A DNA stretch of 64,000 bases, from positions 16,927 to 80,926 of the forward strand of contig CAICTM010000285.1 of NCBI GenBank assembly GCA_903772945.1. Direction: 5' to 3'. The DNA is from Seminavis robusta. Its lineage: Eukaryota > Bacillariophyta > Bacillariophyceae > Naviculales > Naviculaceae. The notes beneath the pieces were generated by a model. It did not search any database. It saw only the letters and a list, made by a program, of their open reading frames with translations, and had not been told where the DNA came from. Made by a program: the position numbers and the translations under genes. This document shows, piece by piece, positions 9,974 through 20,429 of the stretch. Position 1 is the first letter of the stretch. Every line of letters starts with the position of its first letter.

Positions 9974-10611
9974 AGACGAAGAAGACGACTCTCGTTTGGG
10001 GCACTCTTTGTTCAATCGTGTTGTGAGTTCTTTACGGTATACAAGTGAGGCTGAGTGCTGAAAGTGGAGGAATGCACATGGAGGTCAGTCAGTCTCCATT
10101 GCAACTACAAAGTGTACATTACGGTAGTAGATTCCAGCAGCGTACACTGTACTGGTACCGGTAAAAGCAGTAGACTGTCACACAAAAATTCAGGTACCAT
10201 TACTAATGCAAAACAATTCGTTTTTCTCCAATTTGCCCCCGATCCCAACGGACCCCTACTACCAGGAACCAGTCTGGTACCAGTACCTTGGTAGCTAGCT
10301 AGTACCGCACCCTCTATGGGCCAAAATTCCGCAACTTCCACGCGGATTTTCAGCCATTTCCACGTTCCACGATCTCGGGATGAAGAAGCGTGGAGCGCGG
10401 TGTGCATTGTTGAAAATTTGGTTTTAGTACATGTATACTCTAGCTAGCTACTAGCTAGTAGTCTGTTATGCTTGCTGCCGATAGCTTAGCTTAGCGCCTG
10501 AAAAGTTCAGTGTCGTAGGCTGATTCGTACACACAAAACAGTACGCGTACACAGTGCAGCCAAAATAGATCCACTGCCTGAAGTTATTGCTCACACAAAG
10601 CTACATTTCTG
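9974..10611. other. Intergenic region rich in palindromic motifs
   Basis: The region contains repeated GGTACC/ACCGGT, TACATGTA and CTAGCTAG elements, for example actggtaccggtaaaagc near 10152 and a dense run at 10428-10465. No gene is seen. It carries the promoter of the ubiquitin/RING gene at its right end. Confidence 0.55.
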
Positions 10612-12099
10612 ATGGCGCCAATATCTGTCTTACTGGAGTTTGTACCTGTCAATGATGCCTGGATCCACGTACGAGGTACCGGCGCACCACTTGCCATGGA
10701 GGCAACCATGGCAACCAACTTTGTGGAGTGTGCAAAATGGATTGCGAAAAAACGACCTGGACTTGTCGGGAAGGACGCGTTTGTCAGCTTCTTGCTTGGG
10801 GACTTTGGCAGCCATACTGTCCAGTGCTTGAATGGAACTTGGCCGAAGGCGCATCCGTGGACCGTCGCGAATTCTCTATGCTATGATCGGCCCATCCTCG
10901 TTCGCTACGGAAGCATTGCTGAAGAGCCATGTGCCATCGAGATCACAGTACAAGGTCTACCAGAAGGTGCCATTTCTCTGAAGTGCTTCCCTGCAGTTAC
11001 AACTGTGTCCTGTCTGAAGGCATTGCTTGTGAAGAAAGGCGTCGTTCCCGAAGATGAAATCGAGTCCTTTAGCTTGGCACGCGAAGGTCTATCTTTAGTC
11101 GAGGAAGACAAAACCTTGCAGGTGTATCATATAAATCGTGATGCCTTTCTTAGCATCAGCTCCAGGTCCCCGCACAGTCGCTTCCCCGCTGCCCCTGCCA
11201 CGGCTCAAATCTTCGTCAAGACAGTGACTGGCAAGACAGTTGTCTTTTCTAAATTTGGTGCACAATCGACCGTTTATGATGTCATGTGCTGGATTTGCAA
11301 GCATGAAGGCATCCCTGTAAGCAAACAGCGTATCAATTTCGCTGGAAAGCAACTCGAAGATAGTCGAGCACTGTTGGATTGCAACATCCAGCGGGAGGCT
11401 ACATTGCATCTCACTCTGTGTCTTCAAGGAGGTGGTCAAATAGGAGCAGAGTTTGTTGATGTCACTCGTGAAGATGCCATCCAGGCGCACGCCTGGAGCT
11501 TGTTTGCTCCTCGATGGCGCACTGCACGTCTTGGATTATCAATTGAAGGTCGCTGCAGCAACAGGGAGTGCCGTGCCTACGGAAAATTGTTCATTGACAA
11601 CATGGGCTTATCCAGCTTTGACCTAGTGTTAGATCAATTTTGTCATTGCCCACTCTGTCATGTGACTGCTGCTGCCATCAAGCCTGGGTTTAATAACTGT
11701 CTGTGGAAAGTTGTCGCCATCAAGGAGAATTCTTTGTCTATATACAGAACGCCCTGGAATCGCGCAGGAGACATGTACACAACCTATGATGAGCACATCG
11801 CAGGAAAGGCCAACTACTCTCGTCTTCAAGTCTTTGTACGTGCTCTCCCAGAGTGTCGGTATGCGGACCATGATGGCAACTTGTGCAATCTTGAAAAGCA
11901 GGAGAACTGCCCCATCTGTCTTGATAATCTTGACAACGGAGAACAAACTTGCAAGTTTGACAGCACTGAGTGTGGGCACTGGTATCATGCGGATTGTATT
12001 GCCAAGTGGAGGGCTGCCCGAGTCCACTCACCAGGTGGATGCTACTGTCCCATTTGTCGTGCTGAGGAATATTCAGAAATATCGGATAGTTCGGAATGA
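10612..12099 (+). CDS. Ubiquitin-domain / RING-H2 fusion, probable E3 ubiquitin ligase
   Basis: A 495-residue single-exon gene starts at ATG 10612. Residues 199-273 are an unmistakable ubiquitin domain: [11 protein letters not shown] at the start, [35 protein letters not shown], and LQGG in place of LRGG. Residues about 105-180 look like a second, diverged ubiquitin-like beta-grasp ([11 protein letters not shown]... [11 protein letters not shown]). Residues 280-400 hold [12 protein letters not shown] and CHCPLCH Cys pairs that may bind zinc. Residues 433-485 form a RING-H2 finger: CPIC, then [10 protein letters not shown], then CPIC, preceded by an acidic linker. Known RING-H2 proteins recruit E2 enzymes. 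The embedded ubiquitin has lost the basic surface of LRLRGG, so cleavage to free ubiquitin seems unlikely (inference). No membrane segment is visible. Confidence 0.9.
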   Translation: MAPISVLLEFVPVNDAWIHVRGTGAPLAMEATMATNFVECAKWIAKKRPGLVGKDAFVSFLLGDFGSHTVQCLNGTWPKAHPWTVANSLCYDRPILVRYGSIAEEPCAIEITVQGLPEGAISLKCFPAVTTVSCLKALLVKKGVVPEDEIESFSLAREGLSLVEEDKTLQVYHINRDAFLSISSRSPHSRFPAAPATAQIFVKTVTGKTVVFSKFGAQSTVYDVMCWICKHEGIPVSKQRINFAGKQLEDSRALLDCNIQREATLHLTLCLQGGGQIGAEFVDVTREDAIQAHAWSLFAPRWRTARLGLSIEGRCSNRECRAYGKLFIDNMGLSSFDLVLDQFCHCPLCHVTAAAIKPGFNNCLWKVVAIKENSLSIYRTPWNRAGDMYTTYDEHIAGKANYSRLQVFVRALPECRYADHDGNLCNLEKQENCPICLDNLDNGEQTCKFDSTECGHWYHADCIAKWRAARVHSPGGCYCPICRAEEYSEISDSSE

Positions 12100-12741
12100 A
12101 TGAATGTAATCACTGGCAGTGACGGCGACGAGAAGTAATGATACATCGCCTTGGCTGTTTAGTTGCACGGTGCTAGTACACGTTGTTGGAGGCTGAAAAA
12201 TGAATGTATAGCATGATAATATACCACCGCAGCCAGAAAAACTTGTACCGGTACTCTGAGTAGATTAACCTCTTCTGCCGTGTTCAGCTCCAGCTGGCTG
12301 GCTAGTAGATCTGAGCTTGATAAATGGGAGTTACTATGGATTAGAGAGAGCTAAGATGAGGATGGGGACAGAGCTCGAGGGGGGGGGGGGCACGATGCAT
12401 GAACGCAAGGCAAGCAATCAAGTGCACAAGCAGGGCAACATGGAAACCAAGGAAAGTGGTGAAGGCAGGAGGGCAGGGAGGAGCAAAGGAGCAAGACTAG
12501 CGGAAGAGATCTGAGCTTGATACTGTGCGGTTAGAGTGGACATGGAGCCACTACAGTGAACCGGTACTACGGTGTGCCATAGGCTCTTTCGCGACTAAAA
12601 GACCCTTAATCGACTTCCACGATCGAACATTCCACGATCTCATGAAGTGCGCAAAGACACCAAGAAGCGTATCTGTTATCAGCTTTGGACAGCAAAACTA
12701 ACCATTGGATTTGAAAAGCACCCTTTACTCGATCTTCAGGT
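12100..12741. other. Intergenic region with a purine-rich segment between 16-bp direct repeats
   Basis: The 16-mer agatctgagcttgata occurs at 12307-12322 and, identically, at 12507-12522. The roughly 180 bases between them are strongly purine-rich on the plus strand and include a run of 12 G (about 12379-12390). This could be a target-site duplication around a small insertion or the remains of a duplication. No gene is seen here. Confidence 0.6.
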
Positions 12742-13030
12742 GCGGATGGAGATGGCGTGGAAGAGGAAGCGGAGGACGAGGCAGGGGAAGAAGAAGCCGC
12801 TGCAGCCAAGGCAGCCTTTGATCTCAAGGCATATCAGCTTTGATGCCAAGCCCATGATTAATTAAGGTCATCAAAGAAGTTAGAGCATTGGCAAAACTTG
12901 GATTGAAGGAAGAAAAGGAAATGGTGGAAGGTGCACCAAAAGCTGTCCTGAAGGATATTAACAAGGAACAGGCAGAAGAAATGGCCAAGAACTGGCCAAC
13001 AAACTGGAAGATGTGGGTGCTACGGTCTAG
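12742..13030 (+). pseudogene. Ribosomal protein bL12 (L7/L12) C-terminal domain, broken
   Basis: Read with frame changes, this stretch gives an acidic Ala/Glu hinge (EEEAAAAKAAFDLKAYQL), then FDAKPMIN, then [40 protein letters not shown] and finally [13 protein letters not shown] just before a TAG at 13028. That is the bL12 C-terminal domain, whose usual form includes KIKVIKEVR...LGLKEAKDLVEGAP. At least three lesions are visible: TGA/TAA stops where the frame slips near 12833-12862, and one missing A near 12990. The acidic hinge suggests an organellar bL12 copy. It is intronless and lies in gene-poor DNA, so a retrocopy is possible. The functional gene is not in this window. Confidence 0.8.
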
Positions 13031-13220
13031 CTAGGTCGTGTAGCATGTAGATAAAATGCAGTAAGAACAGCTATCATAGAACTTGTAGCCAGCTAGTCAA
13101 AACATGTCCATCAGCGAGTACACGGAAGAAAACCAAGTGGCCAACAGCAACCTCCCAGTCTTTTGGCTGGCTGCCCAGAGCTACAGGTAGCTAACGAAGG
13201 TAGACCCTGCATTACATGTA

Positions 13221-13544
13221 GTGTGCTATCTGTATACGGAACCTTGCGAATCCAATCGCGCCTCCTTCCATTCCTTTGTTGTTTCCGTGGATGGCATGCT
13301 GGCCCCCCAAGCCAAGATTCTTCTTCAATGCCTTGCTTCTGCGGCTGCCAACAAAACACAATTCTCCTACTCTCAAATGATGTTCTTCATGCAGACCCGC
13401 ATCTCTATTGCCCTAGTGAAAGCTGCCCATTTATGTCTTCGCGGATCCCGCAAAGCCAAACCCTTTGGCCCCCGTACTGGTCCTCCATTTCTTGCCCCTG
13501 ATCCCACGGAACCTAGTCCTGAATTTCGCCTCTTCTTTGCTTAA
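13221..13544 (+). mobile_element. Retroelement reverse-transcriptase C-terminal fragment
   Basis: The frame has no ATG at its start. It contains ASFHSFVVSVDGMLAPQAK and, later, RISIALVKAAHLCLRGSRK. This S-F-x-P/S-x-V-x-S-x-x-G-x-x-x-x-x-A-K...R-I-S-I-A-L-x-x-A-x-H-L-C-L-R-G-S-R layout is the tail typical of non-LTR-type reverse transcriptase polyproteins in algal genomes (from memory of the family, not a search). The frame ends with a stop at 13542-13544. No RT core or endonuclease is present nearby, so this is a 5'-truncated relic. Confidence 0.6.
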
Positions 13545-13776
13545 GCCTGGCCCTGGCTGGCTTCGGTAGATAATCCACCTACTCTGACCTCACCAACTGA
13601 CAGGTTGGAGCTAAGTTTAAGCCGGCAGCGCGGCTTTATCAGAAAATGCTAAGACAGCATTGGACCCGGTACCCATAGGACAACACACCAGATTCTCGAC
13701 ACCCGGCAAAGAGTTTGACCTAGCAGAGTGCTTTGCATTCCTCAGAAACCATTCTTCTGCTTATATGGAACCCACC

Positions 13777-14694
13777 ATGGCGACCTACAAGCAACGAAGA
13801 ACCCAAGAAATGTCAAAGGAGCACCCTGCTTCTGCTTCTGCTCCTGCTCCAGCTACCAGCAGCAAGTTCTTGTTGGAGCCTGTGTCGGCCTATACCACTG
13901 GCAGCAGGTTCTTTCTGGAGCCAACCAAAGGAAGTTCCAGGCAGCACCTATCCACCTTGATTCTCATGGCACTGGGTATCGCTGCCACGCTTCGCCTCTT
14001 TTTTCACCAACTCCATTGCGATGATTCCATCTTGCTGCGCAACCTTGCTAGCAGGTCATCCGAAGAATCTTGTGTTTTGCCACCTCTCCCTCCCATTCAG
14101 ACACGCCAAGACATCGCACTGGTGTTGGAGCAGATGAATTTCACCACAGGTATTGAAATTGGAGTCCAACAAGGATTATTTGCTGAATACAACCTCAAAT
14201 TTTGGCCATCATGTCGAAAGTACAAACTTGTGGACCTTTGGAAACAACAACCGAACTACTTTGATTCAGCCAATTTGGATAACTTAGTGCATGAGACCTT
14301 TTACCAGGCAACCAAGGAACGTCTCAAGCCATGGGAGGGATTTACAGAATACTACCGAATGTACTCCAGTGAAGCTGCCAAACTCATTGCCAAGGAGGGT
14401 GAACAGGTGGATTTTGTCTATGTGGATGCCAGGCATGATTACTGTGGTTGCAAGGAAGATATTGAAATGTACTGGCCTTTGGTCAAGCCAGGAGGGATCC
14501 TTGCTGGACATGATTTCATGGCAAATTATGAAGTTGCACCACAGGACTGGTCGGTTTGTATGGATGGTTCAATTCATCCTGAAGCAGTCAAAGGTGCAGT
14601 CATGGAGTTTGCGAACAAACACAACCTGCCAGTGGGAGTGACATACAGAGAAACCCATTGGAACTCTTGGTGGATTCGCAAGCCACTTTGCTGA
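13777..14694 (+). CDS. Type II membrane-anchored methyltransferase-like protein
   Basis: A 305-residue protein. I start at ATG 13777 (ccaccATGg, a strong context); ATG 13765 is an alternative, and the longer frame begins with a non-ATG codon. After a short cytoplasmic-type N-terminus, LSTLILMALGIAATLRLFF is a single membrane segment near residue 70. The luminal-side domain has GIEIGVQQGLFAEYNL, which corresponds to motif I of class I SAM-dependent methyltransferases, then KYKLVDLW, then DFVYVDARHDYCGCKEDIEM (post-I and acidic motif), and VKPGGILAGHDFM. This arrangement fits the Methyltransf_24 group. Substrate unknown; the Golgi or ER location is inferred from the signal-anchor. The 3' end faces the next gene across 151 bases. 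Confidence 0.75.
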   Translation: MATYKQRRTQEMSKEHPASASAPAPATSSKFLLEPVSAYTTGSRFFLEPTKGSSRQHLSTLILMALGIAATLRLFFHQLHCDDSILLRNLASRSSEESCVLPPLPPIQTRQDIALVLEQMNFTTGIEIGVQQGLFAEYNLKFWPSCRKYKLVDLWKQQPNYFDSANLDNLVHETFYQATKERLKPWEGFTEYYRMYSSEAAKLIAKEGEQVDFVYVDARHDYCGCKEDIEMYWPLVKPGGILAGHDFMANYEVAPQDWSVCMDGSIHPEAVKGAVMEFANKHNLPVGVTYRETHWNSWWIRKPLC

Positions 14695-14845
14695 AAACAA
14701 CTCCTATTGTAGCTAGTTGTTTACCGGTATGTACAACTAAGGAACACAGTAAGTCTTAGCAAGCATACCAGTTGGAGCAGAGAATTTCCTGCTAAACATG
14801 CGAAAGCAAGACCCCATTCCACCGTGCCATTGCCCACATATGCGC

Positions 14846-17555
14846 TCATAGAATGACACAGCAGGCAGCCTGCTGTTGTTCCTCTTGATTCTTCTGATCC
14901 TGTTGTTGTTGAAGCTCCGCTTCTGCTTCGAGATTGGACAGAACATCAATGGCCGTCGCGAACGTTGCAAGCTTCTCCAGCTCGCGGGCAGCAGAATCTT
15001 GTCGCGCTAGTTGACTTGCACGGAGGTCTTTGTTGCCTTCCTCTACATTCTCACCGACATCAAGGAGTTGCGAATTTCTAGCAGGTGCCTTGGTCCTTTT
15101 GCTGGAGCTGATTGGAGGCTCGTCATCATCCAAGTCCGAATGAGGGTTCTTCTTTGGCTCTGGTGTTTTTGTTGTTGGATCCTTCGATTCCGGGCTTCTT
15201 TCCGGACCAGCATCCTCTGAGTTTCTAGAAGTGATGACTTGGGCTCCTGACTTGGAAGCATTGTTCTTGCTATTGTTCTTTGCTTTTGTTGTTGCTGCTG
15301 CTGTTGCTAAAGACTTCAAAGGCCTTTGCACTGCCTTCCTCCTTCGCATCATCGCCAAACACTCCAAAGTCAGGTGTCACACACGACGTATCCAGATTAG
15401 CTGATTCATGCAATATTTCATCTTGGTTCTTATCAAGACTTCCAAAGACCTCATCAATGTTCATGCTCTCGTTGTGAGGCGCTGTACTCGGGATCTCAAT
15501 GGATTGACGACGCTGCATTTGATCAACGTGGCCAATGGACCTCCTGTTGTACGATCTGTCGTGACTACTATTGTATCTTCGGCTGGATCTGTCGAGATGA
15601 CTGGGGCGAGGACGCATTTCCTCTGCCGATATGGAACGTCTCGGTGGTCCTCTCCTACTGGAGCTCATTCCCATTGGTCTGGACCGCCGCCGTTTTCGAC
15701 GCTTCACACCTGCTAGCTTATCCCGCGTCTTGCGCCACTTTTTCCAGTCAAAGTATCCAATCTCAGTAAAGTACAAGTCGTCTGCCTGTGACTTGGGCAT
15801 GACCTCCAAAAGTGCCTCCATGTCCGTTTTGGATGGTGGCGACGAGACAATGGATTTGTCGGAGCTCCCCTTCTCCTTCATGCTGGATCGGCTAGATTTG
15901 CGGCGATTGTTGTGGTTGTCTACACGTTGCTGACTCCCCCCGCTAGAGTCATTCTTCATAGTGTTGTCCATCATTCGTTCCGGCATGCTAGCATTTAGAT
16001 CGCTCGGTCTTTTCTTTTCAGAACGTCTTCTGTCCTTTTGACTATCACGAGGGCGTCCGCCACCACCATCGTCACCCAAATCCATCCCCACCGGCATGCT
16101 GGCATTCATGTCTGTTCGCCGTCTTCCCTTTCGGCCATGATGATTGTTGTTGCTCTGTTTGATATTTAGTGGATCTTCACCACCGCTGACACTGCCAGCG
16201 TCCAAACGACTTGGCATGCTAGCATTCAAATCTGAGCGACGTTTCCCTCTATTGTGAGTCTTGCTCTCGTTGTCAAGCTTCTTGCTTCCATTTTTAGGAT
16301 TGCTCTTGTCATTTTTAGGATTGCTTTTCTTGTCATCAGCGCTTGTTTTCTTTGTGCTGCTGGGCGGACGCGGTTTTCGCTGGCTCCGACCTTCCTCGTG
16401 GGTGTGGTGGTCTAACCGGTCGGGCATGCTGGCATTCAGATCCGGTTTCTTACGTCCTCGTCGTGGTCTTTCACGGCTTCCACGACTTGCATGGCTTCCA
16501 CGACTTTGGCGGCTCCCACGGCTGCGACTGCCCAGGCTACCCCCACTCTTATTGTCGTCTTCCACAAAATCCAACCGATGGGGCATGCTGCTGTGAAAAT
16601 CCTGTTTCTTGCTGGAACGGCGTTTGTTGCTGTTGTCGCTGTTCTTTTTATCACCGGCTGCACCTTTGTTACCAGCAGTACTTTTATCACCAGCAGTGCT
16701 TTTATCACCAGCAGTGCTTTTATCACCAGCAGTACTAGAATCGTCTCTCTTGTCGCCGTGGTGTTTATTGTTGGCAAATGGCAGACTCAAGCCACCAGGC
16801 ATGCTGTTGTTGAGAGATTTCATAATGCGGGAGGGCATGCTCTCATCATTGTCGTCACTAGTAGAGAAATGTTGCAAACTCTGACTCATGGCTTCCTCGT
16901 GATTCTTTTGGTTGCTGTGTTTTGTTTCGGGTGGGTTCATAATCCCCTCCAAAGTGTCTATGAAAGATCCCTTTCGGTTCTGGGGGTGTCTGGTCTTTTG
17001 TCGTGGCATGGCGGTGCCTCCATAAGGCGCTTCCTTCTTGCTGCTGCTGCCACTACGAGATTTGTGGTCCTTGCTGCTGCTACTAGATTTGTGATCCTTG
17101 TGGCTCTTTTTCTTGCTCGCCCCTCGAGGCGAATTGGTTGGTAATTTGGGCTTGCCTCCTCGCGTTGGATTTCCAGGTAATCGTTTGGGTGAATTTGGTG
17201 GACTCCTTTGTGGACTCCTGGGTGGACTCCTTGGTGGACTCCTCGTCCTTTCTTTTCGCTTGGTCTCCTCTTTTTTGGGTTGTCCAGGCGGTAATCCCGG
17301 TAGTTCTGGTTCTGGCTCTGGTCCTTCTTCTTCCTGAGGATTTGACGCTTTGCTCTTGTTAATAGAGTTGTCTGTTTTGCCACTGCTACTACCGACATGT
17401 GCCTTGGGTGGCTGGGTCTTTTTGGAAGCATTCTGTAGCGGGAACAGCACATCGGGAAACTCGTTAGGCCCCGCATCGTCCCCAGCGCTGCTGTCACTGA
17501 TTTCACTGCCACTGTCGTAGTCGTCAGCAGTAGAGTCGAGGTTGGACCCTGTCAT
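14846..17555 (-). CDS. Long charged protein with SMPxRLD repeats, FDWKKW motif and possible C-terminal CAAX box (one frameshift)
   Basis: ATG 17555 opens 761 codons to a stop at 15270. The second minus-strand frame, overlapping and extending to 14846, is clearly coding in composition. Removing one A from an AAAA run at about 15286 joins the two into a protein of about 900 residues. The N-terminal third is Asp/Ser-rich, then Pro/Arg/Ser-rich with PPRSPPRSPQRSP. The middle carries at least five (D/M)xNASMPxRLD-type repeats and a STAGDK tandem repeat. Near residue 605 is YFDWKKWRKTRDKL followed by Arg-rich KRRKRRRS. The C-terminus is AACCVIL, a possible CAAX box; X = Leu favours geranylgeranylation. 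No catalytic domain is seen. If the break is real, the product ends at KSKEQ without the lipid site. Confidence 0.7.
16646..16740 (-). repeat. 18-bp coding tandem repeat (STAGDK)
   Basis: Imperfect 18-bp units encode STAGDK, STAGDK, STAGDK, STAGNK and GAAGDK on the minus strand within the long charged protein. The unit sequences are nearly identical, so the array is probably length-variable. Confidence 0.85.
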
Positions 17556-19027
17556 GTCAATAAGAGCTTCTCCCAAATTGTTTCTCGCAGCAAACTAACA
17601 CAAAAGATGACCGTCCAACATTTCGATGATGCTGCCTCCAGGCACCCTTATGCTTCGATACCGTACTGAGAAAATTATATGCAGATTCTATCGCCAAGGC
17701 ACTGCTTTTAGTTTCATGACTAGCTAGCGAGCTTGTCCTGTTCCTGCCCAACCAGTTCCGAGTCTCAGTTGAGAGATGATGTGGGGGGTCGATGGCTGTG
17801 GCTGAGCCTTTCCCAGTGGTTCCGGTTTGGCATGCCAAAGAAGAAAGCTGTGGAAAGAGATTGTGGTCTCCAGTCTTGTAAAAGCTACTTAGGGTTTTTT
17901 ACCGCTACGACCTTAGAGGCTTAACTGCGTCAGCTGCCAGGTTTACTCCTTTCTTCTTTCACCAGGATAAAGGATCTCCATTGCATATTTAATATGCTGT
18001 GAACTGGTACCAGTACCACTGTTGAAGACCAACCCAAAATGGTACGGATACGCCTCAAATAAAAAGCTGCACGGTACTGAAAATAGCAGCACCCCACAGG
18101 AGTACATGTATGTTGGAAAGTTGGAAAACTTGGTGGTGCCTCTGCGAGCAAAATCCATCGACACGGGTCCGTACCGCTATTACAGTCCAGTATACAATAC
18201 ACCAGTCACGGAACACCTGTATGAGTGGTCCTCATAGTCGAGAGATGGAAATTCTCTGATTTCAAAGCAACAGTGCTTACCAGGCAGCGCCCTAACTAAT
18301 AGGAAAGCATGAACCTTTGTTGTCCGTTTCTGCTTGTTTGGGGCATACCGGTAGCCAGTCGACAATTGGACGGAGTGAACCATGGAGGCTCAAGAAATGC
18401 CATTTTGGCGAGGTCCACCACCATGTCAATTCTATCTCCCTCGACAGAAGCTGTAATGAAGTGAATTGCTTTTTGCCAGAGCGTCGTCTTGCCCAAACCC
18501 TGATGACTGTGAGCCTAAAGCTTTTTTACAAGTGGGATTGCGGTCATACTGGGAACTTTAATTATCCCAGTCACTCTTGAAGCGTGGGAGTGAAGAGTCA
18601 AACTTTTTCACCTCCAGGTACCGTACCTGTCAGGCGTTGAATCGATGGAGCTTGTGGTGTTGCCACTGCTCTAGTACGGTACTGTAGTGTCTCAAGTTGA
18701 CACAACCGTCGAAAATGAAACAACCAAGCGTGTGGTTCCGCCTAATTAACAGTTCGGAAGTATTGTACATGTATAGCAAGGGTGAGCAAATGGTTTCAAC
18801 TTGCTTTTCGCATTCCCAGACTATTTTAAAAAATAGCCCAGTCTGCCAAGGACTGCCTGAATTGCTGCCCCAGGACGTCCAATTTTATATACTTAGCTCG
18901 ATAAGCTACTTGTACAGTTGCTTTCTATGCTCATCTTCCAAGTTGCCACTTCGTTCTAAAGAAACAGGATATTTCAACGGTTTGATTCGAGTAACTAGGT
19001 TGTACAGTATGTCTATGAACATTTTTA
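17556..19027. other. Intergenic region with a weak P-loop-like remnant
   Basis: No intact gene is supported. On the minus strand about 18300-18520 a frame reads HSHQGLGKTTLWQKAIHFI, a Walker-A-like string, and continues in a plausible coding style for about 45 residues before losing frame. It may be a relic of a nucleotide-binding protein. The rest holds palindromic elements (ggtaccagtacc near 18007, gtacatgtat at 18104 and 18765) and nothing else recognisable. Confidence 0.4.
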
Positions 19028-19882
19028 CTAAAGCACCAAGAAGGAGGAAATTCGAACGTCGAATGTCAACACCGCTACTTCGTCGTTGTCGACAATGTAG
19101 ATGTCTTCTGGGAACCCATAGTCGGCGTTGTAGGTCACTTCGACGTATGGAGCCTTGCGATCAAGAGCCGTTCGAATGCGTTCAAAGAATCCTTCCATGA
19201 ACTGAGGGTGCCAAGGCTGGATCTGGTTGCCACGACGATCATGCATTGTCACCTGTCGACCATGAACCGTCACAGACAAAGGAAACTCATAGTATTGTCC
19301 CATGGAGTACTCTGTGTATTGGTAAGAGTATGATTGAATATTGTGAGACCTCCAACGAAGATTTGCGTCCACTGCTTGTTCCAGCTTGCTGGGGGCAACT
19401 TGGTTTTTGTTTTGCGTGCCAATGACAGCAAAGTTGGACACTTCCACATGGTAGAGGCCGCCGTCTTCCATGTCCATCAAGATGCTCTCGGGATAACCAT
19501 ACTGAATATTGTAACGAGCAACAAGCTCTAGCACATTGTCGCGGTCAAGCTGCCTCTCGATGGTTGCAAACAACTTATCCATGTCTGGTGGGTATGCCCC
19601 GGGGACATTTTGCTTGTTGCCATCAATTGCCGTAGTTTCTTGTCCATCTTGGACTTTAACCCTCCACGGATAGACCGTGTTTGCCGGATCATTTCCCGTC
19701 CCACTGAGCTTGTAGTATTCAAATTCATAGTTGTCGATCCCTTGGGAATCCCAGAGTATCTTGGCTCTATCGAGAGCGTCTCGTTCCTGCCAGAACAGAT
19801 CCGGTGGGCTTTCAGCCATTGCCACTGCGTTCTTGGCGACAAGCAACACAGACATGCTCAAGATGTTGGAAATAGACTTCAT
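19028..19882 (-). CDS. Secreted protein with two DUF6174-like domains
   Basis: A 284-residue protein. I start at ATG 19882 because MKSISNILSMSVLLVAKNAVAMAE is a textbook signal peptide, and the longer frame lacks an ATG at its start. The mature part holds two related units. Each opens with a Trp-containing helix and a Tyr-rich strand (GIDNYEFEYYKLSG; NIQSYSYQYTEYSM), then a short strand ending in V-x-V-x-x-G (WRVKVQDG; LSVTVHGR), and closes with a Y-x-x-x-Y-G-[YF]-P-E-x-I motif (YNIQYGYPESI; YNADYGFPEDI). This is the pattern of DUF6174, a family of unknown function found in secreted and lipoprotein contexts (family assignment from memory). No catalytic residues are known. The chain ends at DVRISSFLVL. 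Confidence 0.7.
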   Translation of the reverse strand: MKSISNILSMSVLLVAKNAVAMAESPPDLFWQERDALDRAKILWDSQGIDNYEFEYYKLSGTGNDPANTVYPWRVKVQDGQETTAIDGNKQNVPGAYPPDMDKLFATIERQLDRDNVLELVARYNIQYGYPESILMDMEDGGLYHVEVSNFAVIGTQNKNQVAPSKLEQAVDANLRWRSHNIQSYSYQYTEYSMGQYYEFPLSVTVHGRQVTMHDRRGNQIQPWHPQFMEGFFERIRTALDRKAPYVEVTYNADYGFPEDIYIVDNDEVAVLTFDVRISSFLVL

Positions 19883-20429
19883 TGTTTTAAAATGTAGTTT
19901 GTATCGATTTGTTGTGTGGTGATTGTGGGATTTTTTATGAGACAGCATTGTACGGTCTTGAGAGAGCGAAGAAGGAACCAGCTCTGAGAACAAGCAAGGA
20001 AACGCCAATGCCAAGCAAGCTCGCTGTGAAGCATGACTCGATTTTGAGTCCCTCTTCAAGAAGGACTTAACAAGTTGCAATCACAGACCGTGCGCCACAG
20101 GGCAACTCCCACGTATCGGTGCTATTTCTGCAGCGCGGGAAGTTGGGCAGAACGCCAAACAACGCAGTGACCAGTCCTAACCATACCAAAATGACGGCAC
20201 CAACTTCGTCTTGTTTTCTTCTGTTCGACATCGTCCCAAAACACCCTGCAATGTAAGGGCTACCTCGACATTCTGCGTGCAATTTCTAAAGAGAACGAAG
20301 GAAAGGGTGCGCAACCGTCCCTCAAACTCCATCCTGGCCCAATTTTGCATTTCAGGCGTCGAAGACGGAAATTGTGTTCACGGGTGTCAACCAAAATGGA
20401 CGACAACAGGCATCAATCAATACCAAGAC
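19883..20429. other. Intergenic region between two minus-strand genes
   Basis: Holds the promoter and 5' leader of the DUF6174-like gene and the 3' flank of the esterase gene. No additional gene or repeat is recognised. Confidence 0.5.

Noticed and set aside
18697-19200. Plus-strand 167-codon frame
   Set aside because: Right part overlaps the antisense of the DUF6174-like gene and the rest has no motif; not called.
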